DNA of 64,000 bases from Caulobacterales bacterium (GTDB lineage: Bacteria; Pseudomonadota; Alphaproteobacteria; Caulobacterales; Caulobacteraceae). The stretch is from positions 251,001 through 315,000 of the forward strand of contig JAFLCS010000002.1 in assembly GCA_017302105.1 (NCBI GenBank), in the 5' to 3' direction. Below are positions 29,005 to 37,648 of this stretch, one piece after another (position 1 is the stretch's first letter; each line of letters begins with the position of its first letter). The position numbers were made by a program, and so were the translations under genes. The notes under the pieces are model-generated. The model was not told where the DNA came from. It did not search any database and saw only the letters and a program-made list of their open reading frames with translations.

Positions 29005-29513
29005 CTGCATCAGATGTCTGGACCGATCGCGTTCGCCTGGACCAGATCGGACAGGGAATTCAACGTCAACTGGTAGCCGATGCGCCAACGAGGGCCGACC
29101 TGATGCAGGCGCTCGATCTGGCGGAGCTGTCGCGGCTCGAAGCCGATCTGGTCCTCAAGCCCGCCGGTGCGGGATGGCGGTTGAAGGGTCGGATTCAGGC
29201 GAATCTGGTTCAGACCTGCGGTGTGACGCTGGACCCTCTGCCGTCGACCGTGGATTCGACCTTTTCGGTGGACCTGGTGGCCGCCGATGCCGCGCGATCC
29301 GAAGATCAGACATTTGACCTCGATCCCGACGGGCCGGACGGACCCGATGTGGTGGAAGATGGTGCCGTCAACCTCGCGGCCTATGTGGCCGAACATCTGG
29401 CGCTGGCGATCGATCCCTGGCCGCGCAAGCCTGGGGCGGTGTTTGAGGCTCCTTCAGGGCCGGCGGAGCCGTCACCGTTCGATGTCCTAAGACAGCTCAA
29501 GTCCGACGAATGA
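29001..29513 (+). CDS. YceD/DUF177 family protein
   Basis: The 170-residue protein belongs to the DUF177/YceD family linked to 23S rRNA processing and to the plsX-fabH cluster. The conserved Cys lies in RIQANLVQTCGVTLDPLP, followed by a beta segment and an acidic loop (DLDPDGPDGPDVVEDGAVN), then LAAYVAEHLALAIDPWPRKP. It has a GTG start overlapping the upstream stop. The usual rpmF gene between yceD and plsX is absent here; instead a 121-bp gap with no gene follows. Confidence 0.88.
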   Translation: MTASDVWTDRVRLDQIGQGIQRQLVADAPTRADLMQALDLAELSRLEADLVLKPAGAGWRLKGRIQANLVQTCGVTLDPLPSTVDSTFSVDLVAADAARSEDQTFDLDPDGPDGPDVVEDGAVNLAAYVAEHLALAIDPWPRKPGAVFEAPSGPAEPSPFDVLRQLKSDE

Positions 29514-29634
29514 CCAAGGGGAAGGATTTCGCGGGCTGCGGCTTGCATCAGACGGTTCGGACGCTATCGTCCAGCCTCAATTTTCCGTCTGCGCGCGGCC
29601 CTGCGTGGCGTGCGGCTTAGGCAACCAGAGCATC

Positions 29635-30699
29635 GTGTCATCCACAACTGTCATATCCGTCGACGCCATGGGCGGCGACCACGGGCCGAGTGTTACCGTT
29701 GCCGGGGTTGAGGCCTTTCTGAGGGCCCGTGGCGCGCAGCGGGCGCGGTTCATTCTTCACGGTGACGAGACTGCGATCGAAGCCCAGTTGACCAAGGCTC
29801 CGCTGGCGCGGGCCGGTAGTGAGGTCCGGCACACCGATCTGGTGATTGCGATGGATGAGAAGCCGGCGGTCGCTGTGCGGCGTGGCAAGGGGTCCAGTCT
29901 CTGGAACGCCATTCAGTCGGTCAAGGCCGGTGAAGCGGCTGCTGTGGTTTCGGCCGGCAATACCGGTGCCCTCATGGCCCTGTCGAAGCTGATCCTGCGG
30001 ATGTCGGCCCCCGGCCTGGATCGTCCTGCGATCGTCGCCAGCTGGCCGACCATCAAGGGCGGCCATACGGCGGTGCTGGACGTCGGGGCCAATGTGTCCA
30101 GCGACGCGAAACAGTTGGTCGAATTCGCCATCATGGGCGAAGCCTTCCATCGCGCCGTCCACCATGTCGAAAAACCCACGATCGGTATCCTCAACGTCGG
30201 GTCCGAGGAGATGAAGGGCCACGATGAGGTGCGCGAGGCGGCGACACTTTTGCGATCGGGCCGTTTCGATCTTGACTACAAAGGCTTCGTCGAAGGCGAC
30301 GACCTGTCGCGCGGCGTCGTGGATGTCGTCGTGACCGACGGCTTCACGGGCAATATCGCGCTGAAGACGGCCGAGGGTGTGGCCCGGTTCATTTCCGGTC
30401 TGATGAAGGAAGCCCTCCTGTCGTCGCCGATGTCGAGGGTCGGGGCGATGTTGGCCTATGGTGCCTTGAAAGCGATGCGTGGCCGGATTGACCCGAACGC
30501 GATCAATGGTGGTCCCTTGCTCGGTTTGAACGGCCTGGTGATCAAGAGCCACGGCGGGGCCGATGCGCGCGGCTTCAACTCGGCCCTGCGGGTGGCCATA
30601 GACCTGGCCGAGAGTGATTACATGACCAAGGTTGCCGAGAACATGGCGCGTCTCGATCTGGCTGAGCCTGCGTCTTCGGATGCCGAGGTGGCCTCGTGA
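29635..30699 (+). CDS. plsX: Phosphate acyltransferase
   Basis: PlsX converts acyl-ACP to acyl-phosphate for phospholipid synthesis at the membrane. The 354-residue protein has VISVDAMGGDHGPSVTV near the start, SAGNTGALMALSKLILRM, and ALKTAEGVARFISGLMKEAL. The GTG at 29635 is used because family similarity begins about there; an upstream GTG at 29605 adds ten residues of no known match. It overlaps fabH by 4 bp (GTGA). Confidence 0.95.
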   Translation: MSSTTVISVDAMGGDHGPSVTVAGVEAFLRARGAQRARFILHGDETAIEAQLTKAPLARAGSEVRHTDLVIAMDEKPAVAVRRGKGSSLWNAIQSVKAGEAAAVVSAGNTGALMALSKLILRMSAPGLDRPAIVASWPTIKGGHTAVLDVGANVSSDAKQLVEFAIMGEAFHRAVHHVEKPTIGILNVGSEEMKGHDEVREAATLLRSGRFDLDYKGFVEGDDLSRGVVDVVVTDGFTGNIALKTAEGVARFISGLMKEALLSSPMSRVGAMLAYGALKAMRGRIDPNAINGGPLLGLNGLVIKSHGGADARGFNSALRVAIDLAESDYMTKVAENMARLDLAEPASSDAEVAS

Positions 30700-31673
30700 G
30701 CGTCGTTCGAAGCGCGGTCACGGGCGTCGGGGCCTATCTGCCGGAGGGGGTCGTCACCAATGCAGACCTGGCCAAGGTGGTCGATACTTCCGACGCTTGG
30801 ATCCAGGAGCGGACGGGTATCAAGGAGCGGCGCCGGGCGGCGCCCGATCAGCCGACCAGTGACCTGGCCACTGAAGCCGCGCGCCGGGCGCTGGCTGCGG
30901 CGGGGCGCAGGGCGGACGAGGTTGATCTGATCGTTGTGGCGACCACGACGCCCGACCTGACCTTTCCAGCCACAGCGGCCATCGTCCAGCGTAAGCTCGG
31001 GGCCGGCGTTGGACCGGCATTTGATGTTCAGGCGGTCTGTTCCGGTTTCGTCTATGCGCTGAGCGTGGCCGACGGCTTCGTGGCGCGTGGCCTGGCCAGG
31101 TGTGCACTGGTCATCGGTGCCGAGGAAATGACCCGTCTGATGGACTGGTCGGATCGCGGGACCTGCGTCCTGTTCGGTGACGGGGCCGGGGCTTTCGTTC
31201 TCGAGCCTGTCGAAGGCGAGGGAACGACCGACGACCGGGGCCTGCTCGGCTTTGCCTTGCGCTGTGACGGGACCAAGACCGACCTGCTGTATGTCGATGG
31301 GGGCCCGTCGACGACCGGTTCGGTTGGACACCTGCGGATGGCCGGCAATCAGGTTTTCCGACACGCGATCGTCAATATTGCCGAAGCGATTGAGGCGGCC
31401 TGTGCGGCGGCGGGCGTGCAGGTCAGTGATGTCGACTGGTTTGTGCCGCATCAAGCCAACCAACGGATTATCAGCGGCGTCGGCGAACGATTGGGGCTGG
31501 ACGAGGACAAGGTGATCACTACTGTCGCCTGGCACGCCAATACGTCGGCAGCCTCGATTCCGCTGGCGCTCGATACGGCGGTCCAGGACGGCCGGATCAA
31601 ACGGGGCGACCTTGTTTTGCTCGAAGCCATGGGCGGCGGACTGACGTGGGGCGCTTGCGCCATTCGAATGTAA
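30696..31673 (+). CDS. fabH: 3-oxoacyl-ACP synthase III
   Basis: FabH starts type II fatty-acid synthesis by condensing acetyl-CoA with malonyl-ACP. The 325-residue protein has the Cys-His-Asn triad: Cys near residue 114 in DVQAVCSGFVYALSVA, His in WFVPHQANQRI, and Asn in TVAWHANTSAASIP. A short GVGAYLPEGVVTNADLAKVV N-terminus and IQERTGIKERR are typical. It is coupled to plsX and followed, 83 bp later, by ihfA. Confidence 0.96.
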   Translation: MSVVRSAVTGVGAYLPEGVVTNADLAKVVDTSDAWIQERTGIKERRRAAPDQPTSDLATEAARRALAAAGRRADEVDLIVVATTTPDLTFPATAAIVQRKLGAGVGPAFDVQAVCSGFVYALSVADGFVARGLARCALVIGAEEMTRLMDWSDRGTCVLFGDGAGAFVLEPVEGEGTTDDRGLLGFALRCDGTKTDLLYVDGGPSTTGSVGHLRMAGNQVFRHAIVNIAEAIEAACAAAGVQVSDVDWFVPHQANQRIISGVGERLGLDEDKVITTVAWHANTSAASIPLALDTAVQDGRIKRGDLVLLEAMGGGLTWGACAIRM

Positions 31674-31756
31674 GGGGAAAACGGGCCTTCCGTTAACTCC
31701 CATGTTCGCGTAACAGTTTGGCGGCATTCAGATGCCTCGGAGGGAGGGCTGCTGCG

Positions 31757-32056
31757 ATGGCAGGCAAGACAGTGACGCGGGCGGACCTATCCGAAGCGCT
31801 GCACGAAGAGATTGGCCTGTCTCGACAAGAATGCTCCGGCCTGGTGGAGCGCGTGCTCGACATGATCGTCGAAACGCTTGAGCACGGCGAGACGGTCAAA
31901 CTCTCAGGTTTTGGTGTGTTCCAGGTGCGCGACAAGCGCGCTCGTATGGGGCGTAATCCCAAGACCGGCGAGCCGGCCGCGATCATCCCGCGGCGGGTTA
32001 TCAGCTTTCGGGCCTCCCAACTGATGAAGGCCAAGGTCGACGGCGCGAACGCGTGA
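31757..32056 (+). CDS. ihfA: Integration host factor subunit alpha
   Basis: IHF bends DNA and acts in replication, recombination and transcription. The 99-residue protein has the HU/IHF fold: [20 protein letters not shown] and the DNA-binding arm [20 protein letters not shown], with the Pro at the arm tip that wedges into DNA. The ATG at 31757 gives standard length. It overlaps the MerR-type gene by 4 bp (GTGA). Confidence 0.95.
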   Translation: MAGKTVTRADLSEALHEEIGLSRQECSGLVERVLDMIVETLEHGETVKLSGFGVFQVRDKRARMGRNPKTGEPAAIIPRRVISFRASQLMKAKVDGANA

Positions 32057-32475
32057 CCAAGAGCCCCGACGCCTTCCGAACGATTTCCGAGGCGTCCGAC
32101 GAGCTTGGCGTGCCGCAGCACGTGCTGCGTTTCTGGGAAACCAAATTCACCTTCATCAAACCGATGAAGCGCGCGGGTGGACGTCGGCTTTACCGCCCCG
32201 CCGATATCGCCGTGCTTCAGGGGGTCAGGTCGCTCCTGCACGAGGACGGCATGACGATCCGCGGGGTTCAGAAACTGTATCGCGAGCAGGGCTTGGCTCG
32301 TATCGTCGGACAGGAAGGCCGCCCTGCCGTCGGCGCAGTACCTGCCGCGCCGGGCGGATCTGGCTCGGTGCCCACCGGCGCTTCTGGTCCGGTCGTGGAT
32401 GTGGCGCGTCTGAAGGCCGCGCTGGCCACCGTCGAGGCCGCCAAACGCCGACTGGACGCCGCACTCGGCACCTGA
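32053..32475 (+). CDS. MerR-family transcriptional regulator
   Basis: The 140-residue protein has an N-terminal winged [23 protein letters not shown], then [20 protein letters not shown] and [18 protein letters not shown]. Its C-terminal half is low-complexity, then a helix ([20 protein letters not shown]) that may dimerise. No Cys ligand for metals is present. Alphaproteobacteria keep this gene behind ihfA, which suggests a housekeeping role. It has a GTG start. Confidence 0.9.
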   Translation: MTKSPDAFRTISEASDELGVPQHVLRFWETKFTFIKPMKRAGGRRLYRPADIAVLQGVRSLLHEDGMTIRGVQKLYREQGLARIVGQEGRPAVGAVPAAPGGSGSVPTGASGPVVDVARLKAALATVEAAKRRLDAALGT

Positions 32476-32526
32476 GCGATTTCCGTTTGCGACCCGGGCG
32501 GCCCTTGTCTATACGGGCGCCTCTCT

Positions 32527-32603
<77 letters not shown>

Positions 32604-32627
32604 TTCCCTTGACCCAGCCAATGAGTA

Positions 32628-32822
32628 TCAGCCTTTTTCACCCCATTTGATCAGGGGCAGGACCGGCACGCCCCAGGCGAGGCCGGCAACGGCAAAGTAC
32701 AGTACCTGGGCCCACCAGACAGCGGGCACGAACTGGGCCAGTCCAACGACCGCCCAGATATAGAAGGCCAGGAAGGCCAGAATTCCGACAGTTGCTATGG
32801 CCTTGCGGGTGCGAGGGCCCAT
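32628..32822 (-). CDS. DUF2842 small membrane protein
   Basis: The 64-residue protein has two hydrophobic segments (about 10-30 and 36-56) and the family blocks MGPRTRKAIATVGILAF and VLYFAVAGLAWGVPVLPLIKW. DUF2842 occurs in alphaproteobacteria and has no known function. The ATG at 32822 follows GGAG by 7 bp; an in-frame GTG one codon earlier is less likely. Confidence 0.85.
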   Translation of the reverse strand: MGPRTRKAIATVGILAFLAFYIWAVVGLAQFVPAVWWAQVLYFAVAGLAWGVPVLPLIKWGEKG

Positions 32823-32840
32823 CACCGTGCTCCAGATGCG

Positions 32841-32870
32841 AAAACGCCGCAGGCCCCAGGGCCTGCGGCG
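32841..32870 (-). terminator. Rho-independent terminator after the GlsB/YeaQ gene
   Basis: On the minus strand a stem of 11-12 GC-rich pairs (CGCCGCAGGCCC with its complement, 32845-32870) is followed by TTTT (32844-32841). It lies 25 bp after the GlsB/YeaQ stop. Confidence 0.85.
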
Positions 32871-32894
32871 CTGTCGTATCGGATTTGAACGCGT

Positions 32895-33155
32895 CTAGCG
32901 ACGGCGGATCAGGCCGAAGATGAACAGAAGGATCACCGCGCCGCCGCTCGCGGCGACGAGCGAGCCGAGCCATCCGGTAATCGGTATGCCCAGAACATTT
33001 TCCGACAGCCACCAGCCCAGCAAAGCGCCGAGCAGGCCGACGATCAGATTGGTCAGAATTCCGTGGCGTCGCCCGGTGACCTGTTCGGCGATCCAGCCGG
33101 CCGCGACACCGATGATCAGCGCAAGCAGCCAGCCGTTCTCTTCAAAAATTTCCAT
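32895..33155 (-). CDS. GlsB/YeaQ/YmgE-type small membrane protein
   Basis: The 86-residue protein has three hydrophobic segments with glycine-rich turns: LALIIGVAAGWIAEQVTG, LTNLIVGLLGALLGWWL and GGAVILLFIFGLIRRR. This pattern matches the transglycosylase-associated (YeaQ/YmgE/GlsB) family of stress-linked membrane proteins whose function is unclear. The ATG at 33155 is chosen for the family start. It ends at a strong terminator. Confidence 0.88.
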   Translation of the reverse strand: MEIFEENGWLLALIIGVAAGWIAEQVTGRRHGILTNLIVGLLGALLGWWLSENVLGIPITGWLGSLVAASGGAVILLFIFGLIRRR

Positions 33156-33282
33156 GTAGGTCCCTTTCCAGCGCCCCGGCCCTCCCGCCGGGTTCAAGAA
33201 TGACAAAGCGGGTGGCGCGGGGGTGGTTCCTTGGGCTAGACGCCAACGACCTGATATTTCCGCTCCTCCCGGACAGGACAGT

Positions 33283-34356
33283 ATGCCGCGTTTCCAAAGT
33301 CTCCAAGACCGTTCCGTGCCGACGGCCGTCTGGCTGGCCGGCGTCGCCCTGCTGGTCATGGCCATGGTGGTGGTCGGGGGAATCACCCGGCTGACTGAAT
33401 CCGGGCTGTCGATCACCGAATGGGCACCGGTCTCCGGTGCGCTGCCGCCGCTCAGCGATGCGGAATGGAATCGGCAGTTCGACGCCTACCGCCAGACGAC
33501 CCAGTACGCCCAGCTGAACGCCGGGATGAGCCTTGAGGCCTTCAAGGGGATCTTCTGGTGGGAGTGGGCGCATCGGCTCCTGGGGCGCCTGATCGGCCTG
33601 GCCTTTGCCCTGCCGTTCTTCGGGCTGCTGTATCTGGGGCAAATCCCGAAAAGGCTGGTCTGGCGGTGTTGGGTCTTGCTGGGTCTCGGAGGTCTGCAAG
33701 GTGCGGTGGGCTGGTGGATGGTCGTTTCGGGCCTGGCCGGCCGGGTCGAGGTCGCGCCCGAGCGCCTGACGGTCCACCTGGGGCTGGCCCTGATCATTTT
33801 CGTTGGCCTGGTGTGGACAGCGCTGGAGGCGGGGTTCGGCGAGGATCATTCCCGCTCGCCCGCCGGATGGAGTCGCGGCGCGGCGGGGCTGCTCGCCCTG
33901 GTCTTCGTCCAATGCCTGCTCGGCGGCCTGGTCGCGGGCAATGACGCGGGGCGGGTCTTCACCGACTGGCCGATGTTCGAGGGGCGCTGGTCGCCGCCAG
34001 TGGACTGGACGCTGGGTGCGGCCGCCTTCCTGCACGACCAGGGTCTGGTCCAGCTGATGCACCGGCTGGGTGCCTACGCCCTGTTCCTGGCCAGTCTGGT
34101 GTTTCTGATCCAGACCCTGCGCTGGCGGCTGGCGGATCGGGTGCCGACGGCGGCCATGGCCCTGTTCGGGGCGGTGCTGATTCAGGCGCTGCTGGGCATC
34201 GCCACCTTGATGACGGCGCTCAATCCGTGGCTGGCCGGGTTGCATCAGGCGGGCGGCGTCATCGTACTGGGGCTGGCCACCGCGCTGCTGTGGCTGGTCC
34301 GGCGCAGTCAGCCGCGCCTGTTCATGAGCTCTGCCATGAGCGCCAGGGCCCTGTGA
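33283..34356 (+). CDS. ctaA: Heme A synthase (COX15/CtaA type 2)
   Basis: The enzyme oxidises heme O to heme A for cytochrome c oxidase. The 357-residue protein has eight predicted membrane segments and the family motifs GGITRLTESGLSITEW, FKGIFWWEWAHRLLGRLIGL, GGLVAGNDAGRVFTDWPMFE, LMHRLGAYALF and LHQAGGVIVL, which contain the heme-ligand His residues. The ATG at 33283 is used. Its last 35 bp overlap the convergent PhoX-like gene. Confidence 0.95.
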   Translation: MPRFQSLQDRSVPTAVWLAGVALLVMAMVVVGGITRLTESGLSITEWAPVSGALPPLSDAEWNRQFDAYRQTTQYAQLNAGMSLEAFKGIFWWEWAHRLLGRLIGLAFALPFFGLLYLGQIPKRLVWRCWVLLGLGGLQGAVGWWMVVSGLAGRVEVAPERLTVHLGLALIIFVGLVWTALEAGFGEDHSRSPAGWSRGAAGLLALVFVQCLLGGLVAGNDAGRVFTDWPMFEGRWSPPVDWTLGAAAFLHDQGLVQLMHRLGAYALFLASLVFLIQTLRWRLADRVPTAAMALFGAVLIQALLGIATLMTALNPWLAGLHQAGGVIVLGLATALLWLVRRSQPRLFMSSAMSARAL

Positions 34357-35692
34357 TTGCCAGGGTGTATCCCGGGTTCAGCACATTGACGAAGACGGTC
34401 GAGCCGTCGGGCGAGACACAGACGCCGGCGAACTCGCCATTGTCCGGGTGGGCGTTGCGGGCGATCGTATAGACCTGTCCGTCCGGGGCGATGGCGCGGA
34501 TATGGATACGTTCGGCGGAATAGCGGTCCTCACAGACCAGCAGATGCCCCCACGGCGCGACCGTCAGATTGTCGCCGTAGTCGAACACCGCCTCGTCGTC
34601 ACTTTCCAGGAACAGCTGGATCCGGTCCGGGGTGCCGTCTCGTCCGGGGACCATCCGCATGATCTGGCCAAAGCCCTGCACCCCGCCCGAGGTGCAGGTG
34701 AAGAACAGCTCGCCGTCGCCCCAGGTCAGGCCCTCGCCGCGCGCGAACAGCGCCGCCCCCGCCGCATGGCCGCGCTGGCGCAGATCGTTGTTGGGGCTCT
34801 CGACTTCGTCCAGATCGACCCATTCGACGTCCAGCCAATCCTGCATCCGCCACAGCACCGCGCCGTTCCAGTTGCGGGTGTCGGCGGCCGGGGCACCGGC
34901 GATGACCAGGGCCTGCAGCCGTCCGCCGTCCGCCAGTCGGCCGGGCGTCGTCGGGATGAACCGATAGAACAGAGAGTCGTCCCGATCCTCGGTCAGATAG
35001 ACGTGGCTGGTCTCAGGATCGACGCAGGCCGCTTCGTGCTCGAAGCGGCCCATGGCCGTCAGCGGAACCGGATCGACCAGGCCGGTCGCATCGGCCGGAA
35101 CCTCAAACACCCAGCCGTGGTTGCGATTGACGCCCGAGCCGGCGTTGTCCTCATTTTCTTCGCACGACAGCCAGGTGCGCCACGGCGTCACCCCGCCGGC
35201 GCAGTTGGTCAGGGTGCCGGTCAGGCTGAGATGCTGGCGCACCACGCGCTGCTGGGCCAGATCATAGATCAGGGTGGTCGTGCCGCCGCCCAGCGGATGA
35301 CCGTCGGCATAGGTGTCGAACACCTTCTCGGCCGGTAACTGGTCGCGCAGCCGGTGACCGACGCCGGTCGGCCCCAGATCCAGGTGGCGCGGGCGAACCT
35401 CATGGTTGCGCACCAGGATCACCTGACCGTCCTCGCCGGGGAAACAGCCCATGCCGTCGGCCTTGCCGGGCACGAGCAATCCGTCGTCCATGGTCTCGCC
35501 AGCCTGGGAAATGACCCGATAGGAAAACCCATCGGGAAGGTCGAGCAGGCCCTCCGGGTCGTCGATCAGGGGGCCATAGCCGGGGATCTCGTTACGGTAC
35601 TCGCCCGAGCGGGGCTGGGCCCGTGCAACCATGCCGCTGAACGCCAGGGCGGCCGCACCGCCGGCCAGAACGAGACGCCGAGAAAAATGCAT
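34322..35692 (-). CDS. PhoX/DUF839-family secreted protein
   Basis: The 456-residue precursor begins MHFSRRLVLAGGAAALAFSG, a twin-arginine-type leader, followed by PhoX-family blocks: RNHEVRPRH, TLTNCAGGVTPWRTWLSCEE, NRNHGWVFEVPA, GRFEHEAACVDPETSHVYLTEDR split over two strands, DDSLFYRFIP and GEGLTWGDGELFFTCT. PhoX enzymes are calcium-iron alkaline phosphatases; many DUF839 members are uncharacterised, so phosphatase activity is likely but not proved. The ATG at 35692 is used. Confidence 0.88.
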   Translation of the reverse strand: MHFSRRLVLAGGAAALAFSGMVARAQPRSGEYRNEIPGYGPLIDDPEGLLDLPDGFSYRVISQAGETMDDGLLVPGKADGMGCFPGEDGQVILVRNHEVRPRHLDLGPTGVGHRLRDQLPAEKVFDTYADGHPLGGGTTTLIYDLAQQRVVRQHLSLTGTLTNCAGGVTPWRTWLSCEENEDNAGSGVNRNHGWVFEVPADATGLVDPVPLTAMGRFEHEAACVDPETSHVYLTEDRDDSLFYRFIPTTPGRLADGGRLQALVIAGAPAADTRNWNGAVLWRMQDWLDVEWVDLDEVESPNNDLRQRGHAAGAALFARGEGLTWGDGELFFTCTSGGVQGFGQIMRMVPGRDGTPDRIQLFLESDDEAVFDYGDNLTVAPWGHLLVCEDRYSAERIHIRAIAPDGQVYTIARNAHPDNGEFAGVCVSPDGSTVFVNVLNPGYTLAITGPWRSWQSS

Positions 35693-35815
35693 GATCGAAT
35701 CCACACCAGTTCGCGTTGCCCTATAGGACCGGTTTGTGAGGGTTGAATGACGTGCGCAAGGTCTTACCCCTTTGGCAAAGACATCCGGTGGGCCGCTTTC
35801 CACTACGCCAGGATG

Positions 35816-35837
35816 CCGCAAGGGGAGAAGGATCAGG
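35816..35837. repeat. Partial copy of the intergenic palindromic repeat
   Basis: These 22 nt are identical to 37632-37653, the junction of the palindromic element and the DUF559 gene. Here no DUF559 gene follows. It lies in the PhoX-rplM intergenic region. Confidence 0.6.
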
Positions 35838-35866
35838 TTTTCAGCGCTGAACACAGCCAACAAGAA

Positions 35867-35886
35867 TGCGGTAACAAAATACCGCA
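35867..35886. repeat. 7-bp perfect inverted repeat upstream of rplM
   Basis: TGCGGTA and TACCGCA flank ACAAAA in an unusually AT-rich stretch (about 35860-35935) of the 334-bp PhoX-rplM gap. A second smaller repeat (GCTG...CAGC) lies at about 35928-35940. They precede the rplM promoter and could be regulatory or a terminator-like stem. Nothing else is seen in the gap besides the promoter and the partial repeat. Confidence 0.4.
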
Positions 35887-35942
35887 CAAAGAAAGCGATG
35901 TATAATCAAATGGTTATACTACAGGCAGCTGTAAAACAGCCG

Positions 35943-35971
35943 TTGACGCCCCATCCCCCCTCCGCTAGAAA
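35943..35971 (+). promoter_or_regulatory. rplM-rpsI promoter
   Basis: TTGACG (35943-35948) and TAGAAA (35966-35971) are 17 bp apart, a near-consensus housekeeping promoter. Transcription would begin near 35979, about 48 nt before the rplM ATG. Confidence 0.7.
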
Positions 35972-36026
35972 GCCCGCCGTCGCGGTCGGGGTCCTCCCGG
36001 TCGCATTGGATTTTCTGGATTCAACC

Positions 36027-36503
36027 ATGCTCAAGACCACGACGGCTTCGCTGAAGCCCGCCGATGTCGAGAAGAAGTGGATCGTCGTGGACGCTGAAGG
36101 CGTCGTCGTCGGTCGTCTCGCCTCGTTCATCGCCATGCGTCTGCGCGGCAAGCACCGCCCGGACTACACCCCCCACGTCGACTGCGGCGACTATGTCATC
36201 GTCATCAATGCCGAGAAGGTGAAGTTCACCGGCAAGAAGCTGGCCGACAAACTGTATCACCGCCACACCGGTCACCCGGGCGGCGTCAAGACCCGCGTGG
36301 CCGGCAAGATCCTCGAAGGCAAGTACCCCGAGCGCGTCCTGCAAAAGGCCGTCGAGCGGATGCTGCCCAAGGAAAGCCCCCTGGCCCGCGCCCAGATGAC
36401 CCACCTGCGTATCTTCGCTGGCGGCGAACACACCCATGAGGCTCAGAAGCCGGAAGTCATCGACTTCGCCGGCCTGAACGCCAAGAACACCCGGGGCAAG
36501 TAA
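36027..36503 (+). CDS. rplM: 50S ribosomal protein L13
   Basis: L13 is an early-assembly protein of the large subunit. The 158-residue protein has the standard blocks [40 protein letters not shown] and [20 protein letters not shown], ending in [17 protein letters not shown]. The ATG at 36027 is used. It precedes rpsI by 3 bp in the usual rplM-rpsI operon, after a good promoter. Confidence 0.98.
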   Translation: MLKTTTASLKPADVEKKWIVVDAEGVVVGRLASFIAMRLRGKHRPDYTPHVDCGDYVIVINAEKVKFTGKKLADKLYHRHTGHPGGVKTRVAGKILEGKYPERVLQKAVERMLPKESPLARAQMTHLRIFAGGEHTHEAQKPEVIDFAGLNAKNTRGK

Positions 36504-36506
36504 GTC

Positions 36507-37013
36507 ATGACCGACACGCCTATCACTGAAACCGCTCCCGAAGCGACCGAAGGCAAGGGCTTTGACGCCCTGGCCGGCATGGGCACCAACGCCCCGGCTC
36601 CGGTGCGCGAGCGCATCGTCGACGCCCAGGGCCGCGCCTACGCCACCGGCAAGCGCAAGAACGCCATCGCCCGTGTCTGGATCAAGCCCGGTTCGGGCAA
36701 GATCACCATCAATGGCCGCGACCAGGAGATCTACCTGGCCCGTCCGGTTCTGCGCATGATGATCGCCCAGCCGCTGGAAGTCGCCGACCGTCTGACCCAG
36801 TTCGACGTCGACGTCACCGTCGAAGGCTCGGGCCTGTCCGGCCAGGCCGGCGCCATCCGTCACGGCATCGCCAAGGCTCTGACCTACTATGAGCCCGAGC
36901 TGCGCCCGGTCCTGAAGCCGCACGGCTTCCTGACCCGCGATAGCCGCGTCGTCGAGCGCAAGAAGTACGGCCGCGCCAAGGCCCGCCGCAGCTTCCAGTT
37001 CTCGAAGCGCTAA
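36507..37013 (+). CDS. rpsI: 30S ribosomal protein S9
   Basis: S9 contacts P-site tRNA through its C-terminal tail. The 168-residue protein has an acidic N-terminal extension of about 45 residues (common in alphaproteobacteria), then [59 protein letters not shown] and the terminal FSKR. It is followed by a strong terminator. Confidence 0.98.
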   Translation: MTDTPITETAPEATEGKGFDALAGMGTNAPAPVRERIVDAQGRAYATGKRKNAIARVWIKPGSGKITINGRDQEIYLARPVLRMMIAQPLEVADRLTQFDVDVTVEGSGLSGQAGAIRHGIAKALTYYEPELRPVLKPHGFLTRDSRVVERKKYGRAKARRSFQFSKR

Positions 37014-37043
37014 CGCGCGACCCGCGAGTGGGATTACAAAAGG

Positions 37044-37070
37044 CGCCTCCGGGAAACCGGGGGCGTTTTT
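37044..37070 (+). terminator. Rho-independent terminator after rpsI
   Basis: A 9-bp stem (CGCCTCCGG / CCGGGGGCG, GAAA loop, one T-G pair) is followed by five T and then CTTTT. It lies 30 bp after the rpsI stop. Confidence 0.92.
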
Positions 37071-37120
37071 CTTTTCTCACGGAGATGTGACCGAAAAATC
37101 CACTGAGTTAACCTCTCGGT

Positions 37121-37144
37121 TTGAAGGCAACCGATTGCCTTCAA
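37121..37144. repeat. Perfect 10-4-10 palindrome
   Basis: TTGAAGGCAA and TTGCCTTCAA flank CCGA. There is no T-run after it, so it is more likely an operator or structured leader than a terminator. It lies in the 250-bp gap between rpsI and the small membrane gene, which otherwise holds a possible -35 (TTGACA at 37189) without a good -10. Confidence 0.5.
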
Positions 37145-37264
37145 TGAAATACTCTCTGACTAGAACTCCTTACGCCTGAAAAAGCAGGTTGACACAGTCC
37201 CTCTGAATGGCACCCCATTAGAAGGGAACTGCACATTGATTTCGCTAATGCGGAGATGTGCCCG

Positions 37265-37462
37265 GTGCCCGGCTCCAAAAATCAAGAACCCAAGCCGCCG
37301 ATGCTCGAAGTCGCCTTCAAGCGTGGTCGCTTGACCATGCGCGGCGAAGGCAAGGCTATCTGGGTCATGCCGATGATCGCCTTGATCTACTGCATGGGGT
37401 TGGTCGCTATGGTTTTGGGAATGGCTTGGTTGGCCAGCGAATTGAGGATGCTGATTGGCTAG
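37265..37462 (+). CDS. Small single-span membrane protein
   Basis: About 65 residues: a basic N-terminal half (KNQEPKPPMLEVAFKRGR) and one strong hydrophobic segment (AIWVMPMIALIYCMGLVAMV). A GTG at 37265 lies 9 bp after GGAG and is preferred; the ATG at 37256 touches that site, and the ATG at 37301 is also possible. The protein belongs to no family I recognise. Coding is plausible but not proved. Confidence 0.5.
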   Translation: MPGSKNQEPKPPMLEVAFKRGRLTMRGEGKAIWVMPMIALIYCMGLVAMVLGMAWLASELRMLIG

Positions 37463-37477
37463 GCCGCGCCATTCTGG

Positions 37478-37647
37478 CCTTCTCCCCTTGCGGGAGAAGG
37501 TGGGCCGCGAAGCGGGTCGGATGAGGGGTCGCACCGGCCTGTCCGCAACCAACCTATCCGCCGTCCATCAGCCGAAAAGCTAGCGCGACCCCTCATCCGT
37601 CACTTCGGCTTTGCCGAAGCGCCACCTTCTCCCGCAAGGGGAGAAGG
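37478..37647. repeat. REP/BIME-like inverted palindromic element (170 bp)
   Basis: Two arms in opposite orientation each hold a 26-nt identical block (a 9-bp hairpin CCTTCTCCC/GGGAGAAGG plus TGG), a variable mini-hairpin (CCGCGAAGCGG left; CTTCGGC/GCCGAAG right) and an identical 15-nt block ending GGATGAGGGGTCGC. A 50-bp centre separates them. The structure resembles paired REP sequences common in alphaproteobacterial intergenic DNA. Its right edge is 1 bp from the DUF559 stop codon. Confidence 0.85.
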
Positions 37648-37648
37648 A

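Noticed and set aside
29514-29634. rpmF (L32) gene between yceD and plsX
   Set aside because: The 121-bp gap is too short and no L32-like reading frame is present.
31690-31715. Possible CtrA box (TTAA-N7-TTAA) before ihfA
   Set aside because: Only one half-site (GTTAAC) is intact; the second half is TTCG, so the consensus is not met.
37189-37221. TTGACA before the small membrane gene as a promoter
   Set aside because: No acceptable -10 lies 16-18 bp downstream; the best candidates are 21-24 bp away.
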